The notes under the pieces: model-generated | The model's input: the letters and a program-made list of their open reading frames with translations, nothing else | The model's database searches: none | What the model was told of the DNA's origin: nothing | In this document: positions 1-9,959 of the stretch, piece after piece | How the letters are laid out: each line of letters opens with the position of its first letter | Position numbering within the stretch: the first letter of the stretch is position 1 | Position numbers and translations under genes: made by a program | DNA from: Archivesica marissinica | Lineage: Eukaryota > Mollusca > Bivalvia > Venerida > Vesicomyidae | DNA length: 64,000 nt | Direction: 5' to 3' | NCBI GenBank assembly: GCA_014843695.1 | Contig: CM026401.1 | Location: 47,745,405-47,809,404, forward strand

Positions 1-118
1 CGACTTGTGGTCAGTGCTGTCAAGCGTAGTGTTCACCACTGTTGATTTCCTTAGTAACGTATTTATTTGGTTTTATTTTTGTTTTGGTGTTTAAAGTTGC
101 ACAAACAGCTTAGGTCAT

Positions 119-345
119 ATGGTTCGATCCCCCGTCTGACCCTAATAAAATTAACAGTCTTTCAGATGGGACATTAAACCGAGGTCTCGTGTCTGTGCTG
201 TACACCGTGCACGTAAAACGTAAAAGAACCAGAGGAGATTCTGGAATTGGTCTGTATCATTACACTATGATAATCTAATGACTAATCTATTCAGGAGGCG
301 TCGCTCATATGGGCAACCGGTAGCGACGATAAATAAACGTAAAAC
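119..345 (+). mobile_element. SINE family A, 5'-truncated copy
   Basis: tRNA-derived SINE. It begins at the B-box-like GGTTCGATCCC and runs through the family body to the tail that reads GGGCAACCGGTAGCGACG, then an A/C-rich end. The tRNA A-box half is missing. More than a dozen relatives occur in the window, several with target-site duplications, which is what shows that this is a retroposon and not a tRNA gene. Confidence 0.85.
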
Positions 346-351
346 ACACAC

Positions 352-510
352 ACACATATCATATGGCGACTCTCCAGCTATTATTGGTGGAAGACCACCT
401 GGTGCTACTCCGAGCAGGCACGTGTGGGCACCCGGGTGGAACCACTGACCTTCCATAAGCCATAATTCGACAACTCGCACCTACAGCGGTGATGGGTACC
501 CTACACTTGT
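352..510. repeat. Degenerate dispersed repeat (pairs with 61145-61300)
   Basis: This stretch shares short blocks (ATGGCGACTCTCCA-like, then ACCCGGGT, then ACCTACAGCGGTGA) with 61145-61300 and 61600-61620. Both sit beside a SINE family A copy. It looks like an old tRNA-derived element, but no clear promoter boxes or tail remain, so the class is uncertain. Confidence 0.4.
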
Positions 511-566
511 TAAGCTGTAGACACGATGTGTAAGTGTCGGTCGTTTCACGTACCAATGGATGTTAT

Positions 567-1172
567 TTATACTAGAGCACATAGAAAAACGTACACCTAC
601 ATTATATACTAGAGGACATAGAAAACGTACACCTACATTATATACTAGAGGACATAAAAAACGCACACATACATTATATACTAGAGGACATAGAAAACGC
701 ACACATACATTATATACTAGAGAACATAGAAAACGCACACCTACATTATATACTAGTGGACATAGAAAACGCACACCTACATTATATACTAGAGGACATA
801 GAAAACGCACACATACATTATATACTAGAGAACATAGAAAACATACACCTACATTATATACTAGAGAACATAGAAAACACACACCTACATTATATACTAG
901 AGGACATAGAAAAACGCACACCTACATATATGATTATTATTACATATACTAGAGGACATAGAAAACGCACACCTACATTATATGATTATTATTACATATA
1001 CCACAGGACATAGAAAACGCACACCTACATTATATGATTATTATTACAAAACACAAACTGAACAACTAAACATATTCTAAAATGTTTAAAACTATGTATT
1101 TATATAGTTTATTGTTTTTCGTGTAAAAACACACTTATCCGAAGTGTGCGTTTTCTATGTCCTCTAGTATAT
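567..1172 (+). mobile_element. TIR element with its left end expanded into a 36-bp array
   Basis: The left part (567-1040) is about 13 tandem copies of a 36-bp unit containing ACTAGAGGACATAGAAAAC; the last three carry an extra ATGATTATTATTACA insert. An AT-rich core (1041-1146) follows, then a single inverted copy of the same terminus at 1147-1172 (TTTTCTATGTCCTCTAGT). A compact copy at 5719-6135 has one terminus at each side, so the array is an amplified terminal inverted repeat of a non-autonomous DNA element. Long ORFs across the array on both strands are by-products of a stop-poor 36-bp unit. Confidence 0.75.
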
Positions 1173-1487
1173 TTCCAAAACATGAGAAACAAATTGTAAT
1201 GTATATATTTTCACATTTTATTGGACAAGATGTTTTAAAACAGTATATGATATAGAATGCACTTATGAGTATTGATATGAAATTTAAAATAAATAAAACG
1301 AAAACGTTGTATTGTATAGAACACACAGAGCATATATTACATTACACGTATGTATGTATATACATGTATCAACAAGGTTATCTAGAACTACTGGTCAACA
1401 AAGGCACGTCTAAAGCATAAATAGTATATGAGGTATTTACAATGTTACAGCTATATTCATACGTAATATAAATACATATATCTAACA
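1173..1487. other. AT-rich stretch with no feature seen
   Basis: No coding, tRNA-like or repeat-family signal was recognised here. It is AT-rich intergenic or intronic sequence between two transposon copies. Confidence 0.5.
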
Positions 1488-1770
1488 ATGTTTTCTCTGG
1501 TAATCCAGGGATCGCAGGTTCGATCCCCCGTCTGACCCTAATAAAATTAACAGTCTTTCAGATGGGACGTAAATCCGAGGTCTCGTGTCGGTGCTTTACA
1601 CTATACACCGTGTACGTAAAAGAACCAGAGGAAACTCTGGAATGGGTCTCTGTCCGTATCATTGCACTATCCTCCAAAAATCTAAAATGACTAATCTCTT
1701 CAGGAGGCGTCGCTCATATGGGCAACCGGTAGCGACGATACATAAACGTAAAACACACATGTTTTCTCTG
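1488..1770 (+). mobile_element. SINE family A with 12-bp target-site duplication
   Basis: The SINE occupies 1500-1758, starting in the anticodon-arm region of the tRNA-like head (TAATCCAGGGATCG) and ending in the GATACATAAACGTAAAAC tail. It is bracketed by perfect 12-bp direct repeats, ATGTTTTCTCTG at 1488-1499 and 1759-1770. This is direct evidence of target-primed insertion of a 5'-truncated copy and fixes the 3' end of family A. Confidence 0.9.
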
Positions 1771-2063
1771 CTTAAAATATTAAGAGACAATCTCTCCCAA
1801 ACTATTCCCAGGCATAATAAATATATAAATTTGCATACACAACAATGAGTCCAACAGATTTTTTATTAATTAAAACCTCTTTAATGGGTATTGTAATAAT
1901 ATAATTATGTCATGGTTTTATATTGAGATTCTTAATTGACAATAAATCATTTTGTGCATATGTTTTCAAAATTCATCAATTATTAATTTATTATTTACTG
2001 AGAGTAAATTCAATTGAGCTAAAATGTACGAATAATCAATGTTCTACTTCATAAACAGTACAA

Positions 2064-2395
2064 CACGTGTCACTGTTGGTAAATTGAGACATTTATATTC
2101 GGAAACCAATGTTCGTCCTTCATGTGTAACATTAGCACGTGTCTCCATTGGTAAATCGGGACATTTATATTCGGGAACCATTGTTCGTCCTTCATGTGTA
2201 ACATTACCACGTGTCTCCATTGGTAAATCGGGACATTTATATACGGAACCATTGTTCGTCCTTCATGTGCAACATTAGCACGTGTCCCTGTTGGTAAATC
2301 GGGACATTTATATTCGGGAACCATTGTTCGTCCTTCATGTGGAACACAGCACATGTCCCTGTTGATAAACTGGGACATTTATATTCGGGATGCAG
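2064..2395. repeat. Minisatellite, 71-72 bp unit, about 4.6 copies
   Basis: CACGTGTC-type starts recur at 2064, 2136, 2208, 2279 and 2350 with ATTGGTAAATCGGGAC-like sequence after each. The right end overlaps the last 20 or so codons of the open frame that continues from the zinc-finger exon, so that peptide tail is encoded by minisatellite and is unlikely to be part of the conserved protein. The unit is a multiple of three in most copies, which keeps frames open. Confidence 0.85.
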
Positions 2396-2438
2396 GATTG
2401 TTGAAATGGCCGAGACAGAGTGTGTTCCTCGCTCTTAC

Positions 2439-4326
2439 TGTATTGTTCAGTCTTGAGTTTAATTTGAGGTTCATCATGAGATGCCGGTGAGTTATAGTCT
2501 TGTTTATGATCATTATATGATGCCATTGGTGAACTGCCCTGTTCATACTCGTCATTTTCTGAAATATCAATTTCTTCATCATCGTCGTCATTTATTTCAC
2601 TATCATTAAGTCCAGTTCCGGGTTCAAATACATCGTCAAGCTCGAAATCACTTTCAGATTCATGTGTTGGTGAATCAATCACATTTGGTCCTTGAGTTTC
2701 GTGCTTTTTAATGTGTCTGTCAAGATTGGTCTGTTGACCGAAGCATCGATCACAAAGTGGACATCGGAATGGTTTCTCCTTGTTGTGGATGTTGCGAACA
2801 TGGCGCTGAAGATTGGACGAGATCGAGAATGACCGTTCACAGTATTTACATTTATACGGCTGTTCACCGGTGTGGGTTCTCAGATGGCGAGTCAAGTTTG
2901 CGCTTCGTGGGAAAACTTTACCGCAGAACTTACAACTATAACGATCACGTGGCTTATGCATCATAGGTGACATATGCATTGCTGTGTAATCACTGAAGCT
3001 TGGATAGTGGGGCATGTTTTGTAGACCTGCTAAATGTGATAGATGGCTACTCTGTTGAAGATGCAACGCATATGGATTTACCATTGGCAGTGAATAGCTG
3101 CTGCCAAATAATGGCATCCTTGGAAACGCAGAATATTTCCCTGAATGAGCAAACATTCTTTCGATGTGATCATGACTTCCAGGCGAGATACTCGACGGAA
3201 TTGATGGACGAGGCATTGTTGCAATGGGTGACATCAGTTTTGTTGGCTTAGGTGAAATGGGCACTATCTTTGCCTGATGCACTGGCATAGATGATCTCTG
3301 TTTGTGATAAAGTCGTTCAATAATATCTTCTTCTTCCTCCTCCTCTGGCTTAGCTCGGCTTAGATCAAGTGGCTGTTCCCCTGGTGGTTTATTTGTAGAT
3401 GTATCAGTGTGATTCCTTTCCCTTTGTTGAGTTGCTTCATGCGCGATGGCGGGCGACGTATGATAATTACGATCAATTACTGATGGTCTTGAAACAATGG
3501 TGGGTGTGAATGCATGGTGTAGTTCACCTTTATCGCTATCAAAACTGTTGTGTCTTTTCTTTTCATCAATGTCTGCAGCACTTTCTGCGTCTGAGCTCTG
3601 GTTGAACTCGGATTCGCCATCACTACCACTCTTATCATTCATTGTTCTGAGCTTTTTACGTATAGGATGCTCTTCCTCGCACTTTCGGATTTCAGAACCA
3701 AATGAGAGTCCACCTTTTAAACCATTTCGTAACTGCATGTCTATTGATGCATTAAAGTAAGGAGACTGCACATATTTCAATGAATCCAGCGGATTGCTAA
3801 AGGGGAATGGTAGTCCGCTTCCGATAGTTGGATATGGAAACGCAGGTCTGCTTCCGAGCAGTCTCATGTAGAGTGAAGGGTCAAATGTTGCTCTGGGCTG
3901 TGGAATACTGAATGGGGACGACAACGATGGCTTCATTTCATTCGGGATATTCACTGGTAACCCATGTCTCAAAGCACCTTCACAGAACCGCTTGTGTTTA
4001 CTGAGTGAGGTTATAGTAGAGAACGCCTGTCCACAATCTGAACACTTGATCTGTTGGCGGCAATCGGCATGCATTCGTTTATGACGGCAGAGGTTTGAGA
4101 ACTGAGTATAGGCCTTCAGGCAGACTTCGCATTGGAACGGCTTCACGCTTGAATGGATATGTTGATGCTGTTTCAAGCCGGATGATGTAGCAAACGTTTT
4201 CCCGCATTCTGGACAAGCATGGCTCCTGGCTCCCATGTGTTGAGAACGTATATGTCGTTGTAAGTTGGAAGGATCCGTGAATACCTTTTCACAATGTTCG
4301 CAAGCAAATCGTCGGCTGATATCAGC
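2439..4326 (-). CDS. MECOM/PRDM16-like: MECOM/PRDM16-family zinc-finger transcription factor, large internal exon
   Basis: This exon encodes the core of a PRDM3/PRDM16 (EVI1, hamlet) orthologue, a nuclear DNA-binding transcriptional regulator. Numbering from the exon's first residue (A of ADISRR), four fingers span about residues 7-115: three C2H2 (the first reads CEHC...HIRSQH), then a CCHC finger ending HKRFC. A Ser/Asp/Glu-rich disordered region follows. PLDLS at 3358-3372, the family's CtBP-binding motif, lies just before a Glu run. Three more C2H2 fingers (2701-2943, [12 protein letters not shown] and EKPFRCPLC linkers) and an acidic stretch (about 2556-2665, [14 protein letters not shown]) match the family's C-terminal layout. 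The acceptor is TTCCAG at 4327-4332 with branch point TACTAAT at 4351-4357; the exon starts in phase 0. A good donor, ACA|GTAAGA, gives the end at 2439 (phase 1); unspliced, the frame runs to a stop at 2335 through minisatellite. The PR domain, fingers 1-3 and C-terminal exons are not in this exon. Family identity is firm; MECOM versus PRDM16 cannot be split, because invertebrates usually have a single gene. Confidence 0.93.
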
Positions 4327-4361
4327 CTGGAAGTACAACAATGAAGAGAGATTAGTACAAT

Positions 4362-4580
4362 ACAATATGATTTATTGCAAAATCGGCAATAACCTTTCCT
4401 TTGGCAATACATTAGTATACGTACAATGATAGTATACATGGCATGAGAAACGAAATGTAATATACACAAATTAATTAATAATAGGTTGACATCGTATTAA
4501 TTAAACCAACGATAAACCAGCTAAGAAGCTATATTACAAAGAGCGAAACCAATTTGTCTGTTTGTGATAATACATATTAA
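4362..4580 (-). mobile_element. 5'-truncated LINE 3' end
   Basis: On the minus strand this matches the 3' end of the LINE fragment at 57800-58345 almost throughout: TTGGTTTCGCTCTTTG, GTTTATCGT, TTTCTCATGCCATGTATAC, then GGTTATTGCCGATTTTGCA and an AATAAA-like end. Only the 3' UTR is present. Its 3' terminus lies about 35 bp upstream of the acceptor of the zinc-finger exon, with the branch point in between, so it sits in an intron in the sense orientation. Confidence 0.8.
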
Positions 4581-4581
4581 A

Positions 4582-4822
4582 ATTTTATTTATTTTACAAC
4601 GATTGCGAAGCAAGTTCTAACAACTTATATTAATCACTCTCGTTGACGCGGATGAAAACGTGTATGTGGTATGTGGGAGGAAACCGGAGTACCCGGAGAG
4701 AAAACCCACCTGTCCGATCTGGCGACCACAGTTCCATCTCACATACTTCCCGGTTCGAGGATCAAACCCGGGTCGCATTGGTGAGAAGCGAGCGCGCTAA
4801 CCACTGCGCTAATCGGACAGCC
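4582..4822 (-). mobile_element. SINE family B, full length
   Basis: tRNA-derived SINE in antisense. On the minus strand: GGCTGTCCGATTAGCGCAG (A-box region), GGGTTCGATCCTC-like B box, a body with GGGTTTTCTCCGGGTACTCC, and the tail AACTTGCTTCGCAATCGTTG ending in AAATAAAAT. It is inserted directly against the LINE fragment. Confidence 0.88.
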
Positions 4823-5718
4823 AATCGGAGAGTTTAGTATTAATCTTTATACATTTATTTTTGTGATAGGTAATTTTTTTATGTTTGTCTGAGTTTTGAC
4901 AATTTTTATATTCGAAAACAAGATTCAGAAATAAACACGCTTCTACAATGATGCATATCTCATCCTGGTTATTATTTTGTTCAATGGACCCAACCAGTAA
5001 ACCGGCAGAAATACATTAAAATGCATGTCATATATACATAAAGTAGTCTGTACAGGTTTCAAATATATCTAAATCTTAAGCATATTTTGTTACAGTGTTC
5101 AACTTCAACTTCAATGTCTTAACTCATCAAGATCCGCTAGGCAGACATAACGACGAGATGTGTGGTTTTAAAATCGTGTGCATGTGCATCGCCAGACGCT
5201 TTGAACGTGAAACTGTATGTGCCTTTAAAATCTTCAACTTGTATGTACACTACACATGTCTATTTATATTTAAAACCTCGCCCCTGGCTGGACGGCTTCT
5301 GTTATTCAAGATTAAAACTCTGAATCTACATTTGTAGCATTTCCCCTTTGTGGCAACTACCATTTGTAATTGATTTTTTTTTTACATTTTTCAAATGTTC
5401 TTGTTTTTACACTTTGTGTAAAATCCCTCAGATCTTCCATAACTTATAATTATCTAAACAATCGTTCACGAAATGTGACAATTTAATCACAAGAAACAAA
5501 CTAAACAGCGGTTAAATGATATGCATTGAAATTAGAAATCAATTGCGAAACATATCAATATAATTGAACTATTCATAATTTATAGTTCAACTTGAGAAGC
5601 GAGACATTAATGAGTACACGAATTGATTGTGATTCCTCGCTAGTATCCGAAATAAATAAGAGCGAATTTGATGTAATTGGTCAGTCCGCCATGTCAGTGA
5701 CGTAGACATACTGCCATT
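4823..5718. other. Unique intron sequence
   Basis: AT-rich, with no repeat family recognised and no convincing splice-bounded coding segment. At 5670-5710 an inverted CCAAT (ATTGG) lies near a GCCAT/YY1-like and a TGACGTAG motif. That is a weak regulatory hint only. Confidence 0.4.
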
Positions 5719-6135
5719 ATACTAGAGGACATAGAAAACGTACACTTAGGATAAGAGTGTGTTTTACATGAAAAAAACAATAACTATATAAATACATAGT
5801 TTTAAACTTTTTGAAATATTTTTAGTTGTTCAGTTTGTGTTTTGTAATAAAGATGTGATATATCTTTGATGGATTCCTTTCGTATTTCATGTTCATGTAA
5901 ATCATATAGAATAACAGAATGCTTTTATCCTTTTAACCTTTTAAATATTTCACCTGATTGCTAATACTGTCATACTGTTATCCTGTCTCACTATTTTACT
6001 TTGAAGTCTCCTTTCATACGTTTAAACGTTTGTCTGGCACTGACGCGCACCTGCCGTTAATACCCGAAAGGGGAGTATGGCAGTAAAAATAGATAGATAA
6101 TGTAGGTGTGGGTTTTCTATGTCCTCTAGTGTATA
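5719..6135. mobile_element. 36-bp-TIR element, compact copy
   Basis: One terminus reads TACTAGAGGACATAGAAAAC at 5719 onward and its inverted partner is TTTTCTATGTCCTCTAGTG near 6113-6131. The core has the block AACAATAACTATATAAATAC that is shared with the expanded copies at 567-1172 and 17447-18250. It is about 415 bp with no coding capacity: a non-autonomous DNA transposon. This copy gives the ancestral, unamplified structure. Confidence 0.75.
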
Positions 6136-6360
6136 TATAAGAATTTGCCACATACATTCCAGCTATGGAATCGACATGCATGGTTTCCATAGTGGAGAAA
6201 ACGTTGACAACATTGGAAACGGCAGAATGGTTTTTTGAAAAGTGAAATTGAAAATATTCAGTCTTTTGAGAATCAAACCACATTGTAGCATAATTGTTTT
6301 ATTATTGATTGGTATTTATTATCTTTAATTTATAATAGTTATAATATTGATAGCCTACTA

Positions 6361-6515
6361 TAGCCTGGGATCCAGTCTGTCGATTTTTCACTTTTTAACT
6401 TCTGGCAAAATGACATGATCAGAAACTCAATACGACCCAGGCCCAATTAATAGTCTCGGTGTTAAAATATATTTATTTGACTGTCCAGGCAACATATATC
6501 GACGTTCCCTACTCA
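6361..6515. mobile_element. TAGCCTGGG-TIR MITE, one end degraded
   Basis: It starts TAGCCTGGGATCCAGTCTG, carries the family core (TTTTTAACTTCTGGCAAAAT, then TAATAGTCTCGG, then AAATATATTTATTTGACTG) and ends in GTCCAGGCAACATATATCGACG without the final inverted CCCAGGCTA. Relatives are at 14402-14552, 16336-16464 and 37420-37560. Confidence 0.65.
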
Positions 6516-6555
6516 ACAAGTTGGAGGATCTGCTACAATGATATTAATAGCCAGT

Positions 6556-6801
6556 TTAACCCATTCAACCCCAAGTAACTGACATGGACTGGTCCATGAT
6601 ATTTTTAGACCAAATCAAATTAATAAGAAAATTACATTTGGATCAGTTCATTTATCAAAATGGGTAATTTGTTTTATTAAAATAGTAATATTACTGGCAA
6701 AAAGTGCAGATCCTGATGAGACGGCACGTCACGAGCCGGCTCATCTGGATCTACACTTTTTTGTAAGCCTATTTAGAGGCCTGTAGTGTTGAAAGGGTTA
6801 A
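6556..6801. mobile_element. TTAA-flanked MITE with inner hairpin (piggyBac-like)
   Basis: TTAA duplicates at 6556-6559 and 6798-6801 bound inverted ends TTAACCCATTCAACCCC and TTTAACCCTTTCAACACTA (complement). Inside is a strong hairpin, GATCCTGATGAGACGGC paired with GAGCCGGCTCATCTGGATC. TTAA targets and CCC-starting ends are typical of piggyBac-related elements; assignment to that superfamily is inference. It lies within 14 bp of the splice donor of the 6815-6954 exon. Confidence 0.75.
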
Positions 6802-6814
6802 ATAGCACTCTTAC

Positions 6815-6954
6815 TTTTCTGTCGTTGTTTTCTATATTCCATGTACTGCATGGTTGGAAACTTGTCTCAGTCTCAGATGAAGAGCTTAGATGCATGTCTA
6901 TCTGTCGCACGCTGACACGGTCGTCATCTTGTGGTGCCATTGCTTGTGCTTCTA
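6815..6954 (-). CDS. Predicted internal exon upstream of the zinc-finger exon
   Basis: A 140-bp exon candidate on the minus strand, with acceptor TTATGTTTTCAG before 6954 and donor AAA|GTAAGAG after 6815. It starts in phase 1 and ends in phase 0, matching the phase-0 start of the zinc-finger exon at 4326 and the phase-1 end of the candidate at 13617. The reading (VEAQAMAPQDDDRVSVRQID, then MHLSSSSETETSFQP, then CSTWNIENNDRK) is hydrophilic, Ser/Asp-rich and has no domain I recognise, so it would be a disordered linker before the fingers. No in-frame stop. In vertebrate MECOM/PRDM16 this position holds further fingers, so it may be a lineage-specific or alternative exon. The phase fit across four exons is the main support. 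Confidence 0.6.
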
Positions 6955-7017
6955 CTGAAAACATAATGTAATAATCTATAAATAATCTTAATTTATTTAC
7001 AAAGTGACTACAATATT

Positions 7018-7200
7018 TTGGAATGTGTTCTGAGTAGACTGCCACGTGTTTATTTATATCATATTAATGATCCGTGGGAATTGGATAACGCAACATACAA
7101 GTCTGAACGATCAATTTACAGATGTATTTGCGAAAGACATGTGGCTGATTGTAGCTTAGATGTTAAAATGTTCCGTGTCAAATTATCCCAGTTCGGTTAA
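7018..7200 (+). other. Short unassigned ORF
   Basis: A 60-codon plus-strand ORF (starts MECVLSRLPRVYLYHIND) between a predicted exon and a minisatellite. I recognise no family, see no splice context and found no second copy in the window. It is most likely a chance ORF or an old transposon scrap. Confidence 0.2.
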
Positions 7201-7229
7201 TTAGCAAACAAGACCATAACCATAATTCC

Positions 7230-7625
7230 GGACTTTTGCTCGTTGATATGGTTCCAGAATTCTGGACGTTTGCTTGTCCATATTGTTCAAGAATTCCGGA
7301 CTCTTGCTTGCCCATATTGTTCAAGAATTCCGGACTCTTGCTTGTCCATATGGTTCCAGAATTCTGGACGCTTGCTTGCCCATATGGTTCCAGAATTACG
7401 GAAGTTTGCTTGTCCATATTGCTCCAGAATTCCGGACGCTTGCTTGCCCATATGGTTCCAGAATTCCGGACGTTTGCTTGTCCATATGGTTCCAGAATTC
7501 TGGACGTTTGCTTGTCCATATGGTTCCAGAATTCCAGACGCTTGCTTGCCCATATGGTTCCAAAATTCCGAAAGTTTGCTTGTCCATATTGCTCCAGAAT
7601 TCCGGATGCTTGCTTGCCCATATGG
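7230..7625. repeat. Minisatellite, 34-bp unit, about 11-12 copies
   Basis: The unit contains CTTGTCCATATGGTTCCAG and AGAATTCCGGACG; CATATG and GAATTC palindromes recur every 34 bp. The unit is not a multiple of three and lacks stops in several frames, so overlapping ORFs appear on both strands. None should be taken as genes. Confidence 0.92.
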
Positions 7626-7770
7626 TTCGCCGGTGACGAATGTATGCAAACTCAAACACCATGGATACCAGATCGACACATGGTGTCATGACATACCTCT
7701 CTCGCAATTCTTATGGTAGATGGTTATTCGCAATTCATTTATATCACTATAGCCACCATGCCATTTAATA

Positions 7771-7971
7771 TACAGTCTACATCCGCTATGTCAAAGTCGG
7801 TTATGTCGAATTATCCGGTTATCTCGAAGTCGAATCCAAGTCTCATTTTAAATACTTTCAATTTACACATAACTGGCTCTGTTTATATCGAATTTCGTTA
7901 AGTCAAACTTCGGTTATGTCGAAGTATTTTGTTCGGTCCGACCGAATTCGACATAACGGATGTAGACTGTA
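7771..7971. mobile_element. TA-flanked MITE with about 22-bp perfect TIRs
   Basis: The ends TACAGTCTACATCCG...TATGTC and the complement of GACATAACGGATGTAGACTG match, with TA at both borders (7771 and 7970-7971). It is 201 bp and non-coding, with inner GTTATGTCGAA repeats. TA target and CAGT-starting ends suggest a Tc1/mariner-type non-autonomous element. Confidence 0.8.
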
Positions 7972-9500
7972 TTTCAAACATTGACTTGTTTACAGACGCG
8001 GATATGCAACATATTTTATATTAGTGATAGGGGTGAAAGCATAGTCTAGCTCCTGACCAGCTTCTACGTCACATTGACATGTGCATAATTAAACAAAGAA
8101 GTGACTTGTAGTTTCGAGAGTGAAAATGAAAACAATATTTAGCACATGCACAAACTTTAACCTTACAAGATAAGCTGCACATGTGACTCTGTTGTGCAAT
8201 GAATTAATTTGTTATTTAAAATTCATAAGTGCGGCAATGATGTAGTTCTTCATTGACATCATTGTTCCCATCCTGTTTTATCATTCCCAATTAAGCGCTG
8301 CCAGACAAATAATAATAGAGACCCCCAACATTTGATATTCATAAAAAAGTCTTTATGCAATACACGCTTCCAAGAAAAGTCTTAACCTCGAGGTATCTTT
8401 AAACTGAGTTGTCATTTACGGGTTTGTCTTCAGAATGGTGTATTCTTCGATCGTCTGTTAGGAAGAGCAGCCATTACCTTTCATTGAAAAGACAAATGAC
8501 AAAACATCTGCTTAATCTTATGGGGAGGTTGTCAACGTCAGACACGTTACGATTTCGAACAGGGTAACTGACATATCTGAGAATGAACTTTATAGACAGT
8601 TAAGCGTCTTGCGCTCTAAGCGATGAACATATCTCGAAACCAACCAATAGCTTAAAGACACCAAGAGCGGATGAAACCATACTGATATTTCTTTGATGAC
8701 ATAACACCAATACACGCGACAGGCGCTACTACGTGGTGGCATAATATTTGAGAAAGTTTGAATATTAGTTTTGAATTAATTTATACTTTATTAGATAATA
8801 AAGAGAAGTTTCTCCCTCGCAGCGAATTACAGAGTCAAATGTGTCAGGGGAAAAATCAGTCCATAAATGGTCGTGGAATCGTTGGCCCGTAATGACCGTA
8901 ATTCATGGTGAATCGTATAAAAACACAAGCATGATTGGCATCGGTTGTGTTCATGAATTAGGATACCGTGTAACAACAATGATGCGAAAATTATTAAGAA
9001 CTGTTGTCAAAATATTCGGGTAACAATAGGAGAAGCAGAGAAAACAAATCAGAATAGTTTGACACTTCGAAGAATCATCTGCGGTATTACAATAGGGAAA
9101 TATTCCCTTTTTCGATGGAAGCAGGTGTTCGGGAAATGATACCGGTAGATATATTCAATGAAGTAATTCGTGCCGTCTGCATGGAAATTGAAATATTAGA
9201 AGCAGCACTTTCGTTGTCTGCGTGAGAGATACATGTTCGTTTATGAGTGCAGAGTTTGTTTGAAGAGATAAAGGAAAAACACATAACATTTTATGAATTA
9301 GCATCAGAAGCAGTTAGCATCAATACTTTGGTCAATGTAGGTGGAATATAATCAATCGAAAATCAGCTGAAGTAAATGATTTTGTTTTGGAGAACATTAT
9401 TAGACCACCCGCTGTCTATGAGTAAGGTTGTTTCATTTTCAAAGGGTAATACTGAATATATTGACAATAGCGTTAACGTAAGACGGGCAATCACACTGTA
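7972..9500. other. Long unique intron segment
   Basis: About 1.5 kb with no recognised repeat, unusual in this window. It is moderately AT-rich, and no exon with good splice borders was found in the minus-strand gene's frame. Because it lies inside a developmental transcription-factor gene, conserved regulatory DNA is a reasonable possibility, but nothing here proves it. Confidence 0.4.
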
Positions 9501-9504
9501 AGCC

Positions 9505-9728
9505 GTGTGTGTGTGTGTTGTGTGTTGTGTGTTGTGTGTGTGTGTGTTTGTGTGTGTTGTGTGTGTTGTGTGTGTTGTGTGTGTTGTGTGTGTTGTGTGT
9601 GTTGTGTGTTTGTGTGTTTGTGTGTTTGTGTGTTTGTGTGTTTGTGTGTTTGTGTGCTTGTGTGCTTGTGTGCTTGTGTGCTTGTGTGCTTGTGTGTTTG
9701 TGTGTTTGTGTGTTTGTGTGTTTGTGTT
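9505..9728. repeat. TG-rich microsatellite
   Basis: Runs of TGTGTTG, then TGTTTGTG, then TGCTTGTG and back to TGTTTGTG. The three successive sub-motifs show block-wise turnover. It abuts the tail side of an antisense SINE A, so it may have grown from that element's A/C-rich end. Confidence 0.9.
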
Positions 9729-9957
9729 GCCCATATGAGCGACGTCTACCTGAAGAGAGTATTCATTTTAGATTTTTGACGGATAGTGCAATTATACAGA
9801 CAGAGACCCATTCCAGAGTCTCCTCTGGTTCTTTTACGTGCACGGCGTACAGCACCGACACGAGACATCGAATTAACGCCCTTTATTAGGGTCATACGGG
9901 AGATCGTACCCGCTCATATGGGTAACCGGTAGCGATGATAAATAAACGTAGAACACA
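9729..9957 (-). mobile_element. SINE family A, antisense, fused to a sense tail
   Basis: 9729-9910 is an antisense family A body (GCCCATATGAGCGACG through TCATACGGGAGATCGTACC). At 9913-9957 the family tail reappears in sense orientation (GCTCATATGGGTAACCGG...AAATAAACGTAGAACACAC). Body and tail are therefore in opposite directions, an arrangement that needs two insertions or a rearrangement. Confidence 0.75.
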
Positions 9958-9959
9958 CA

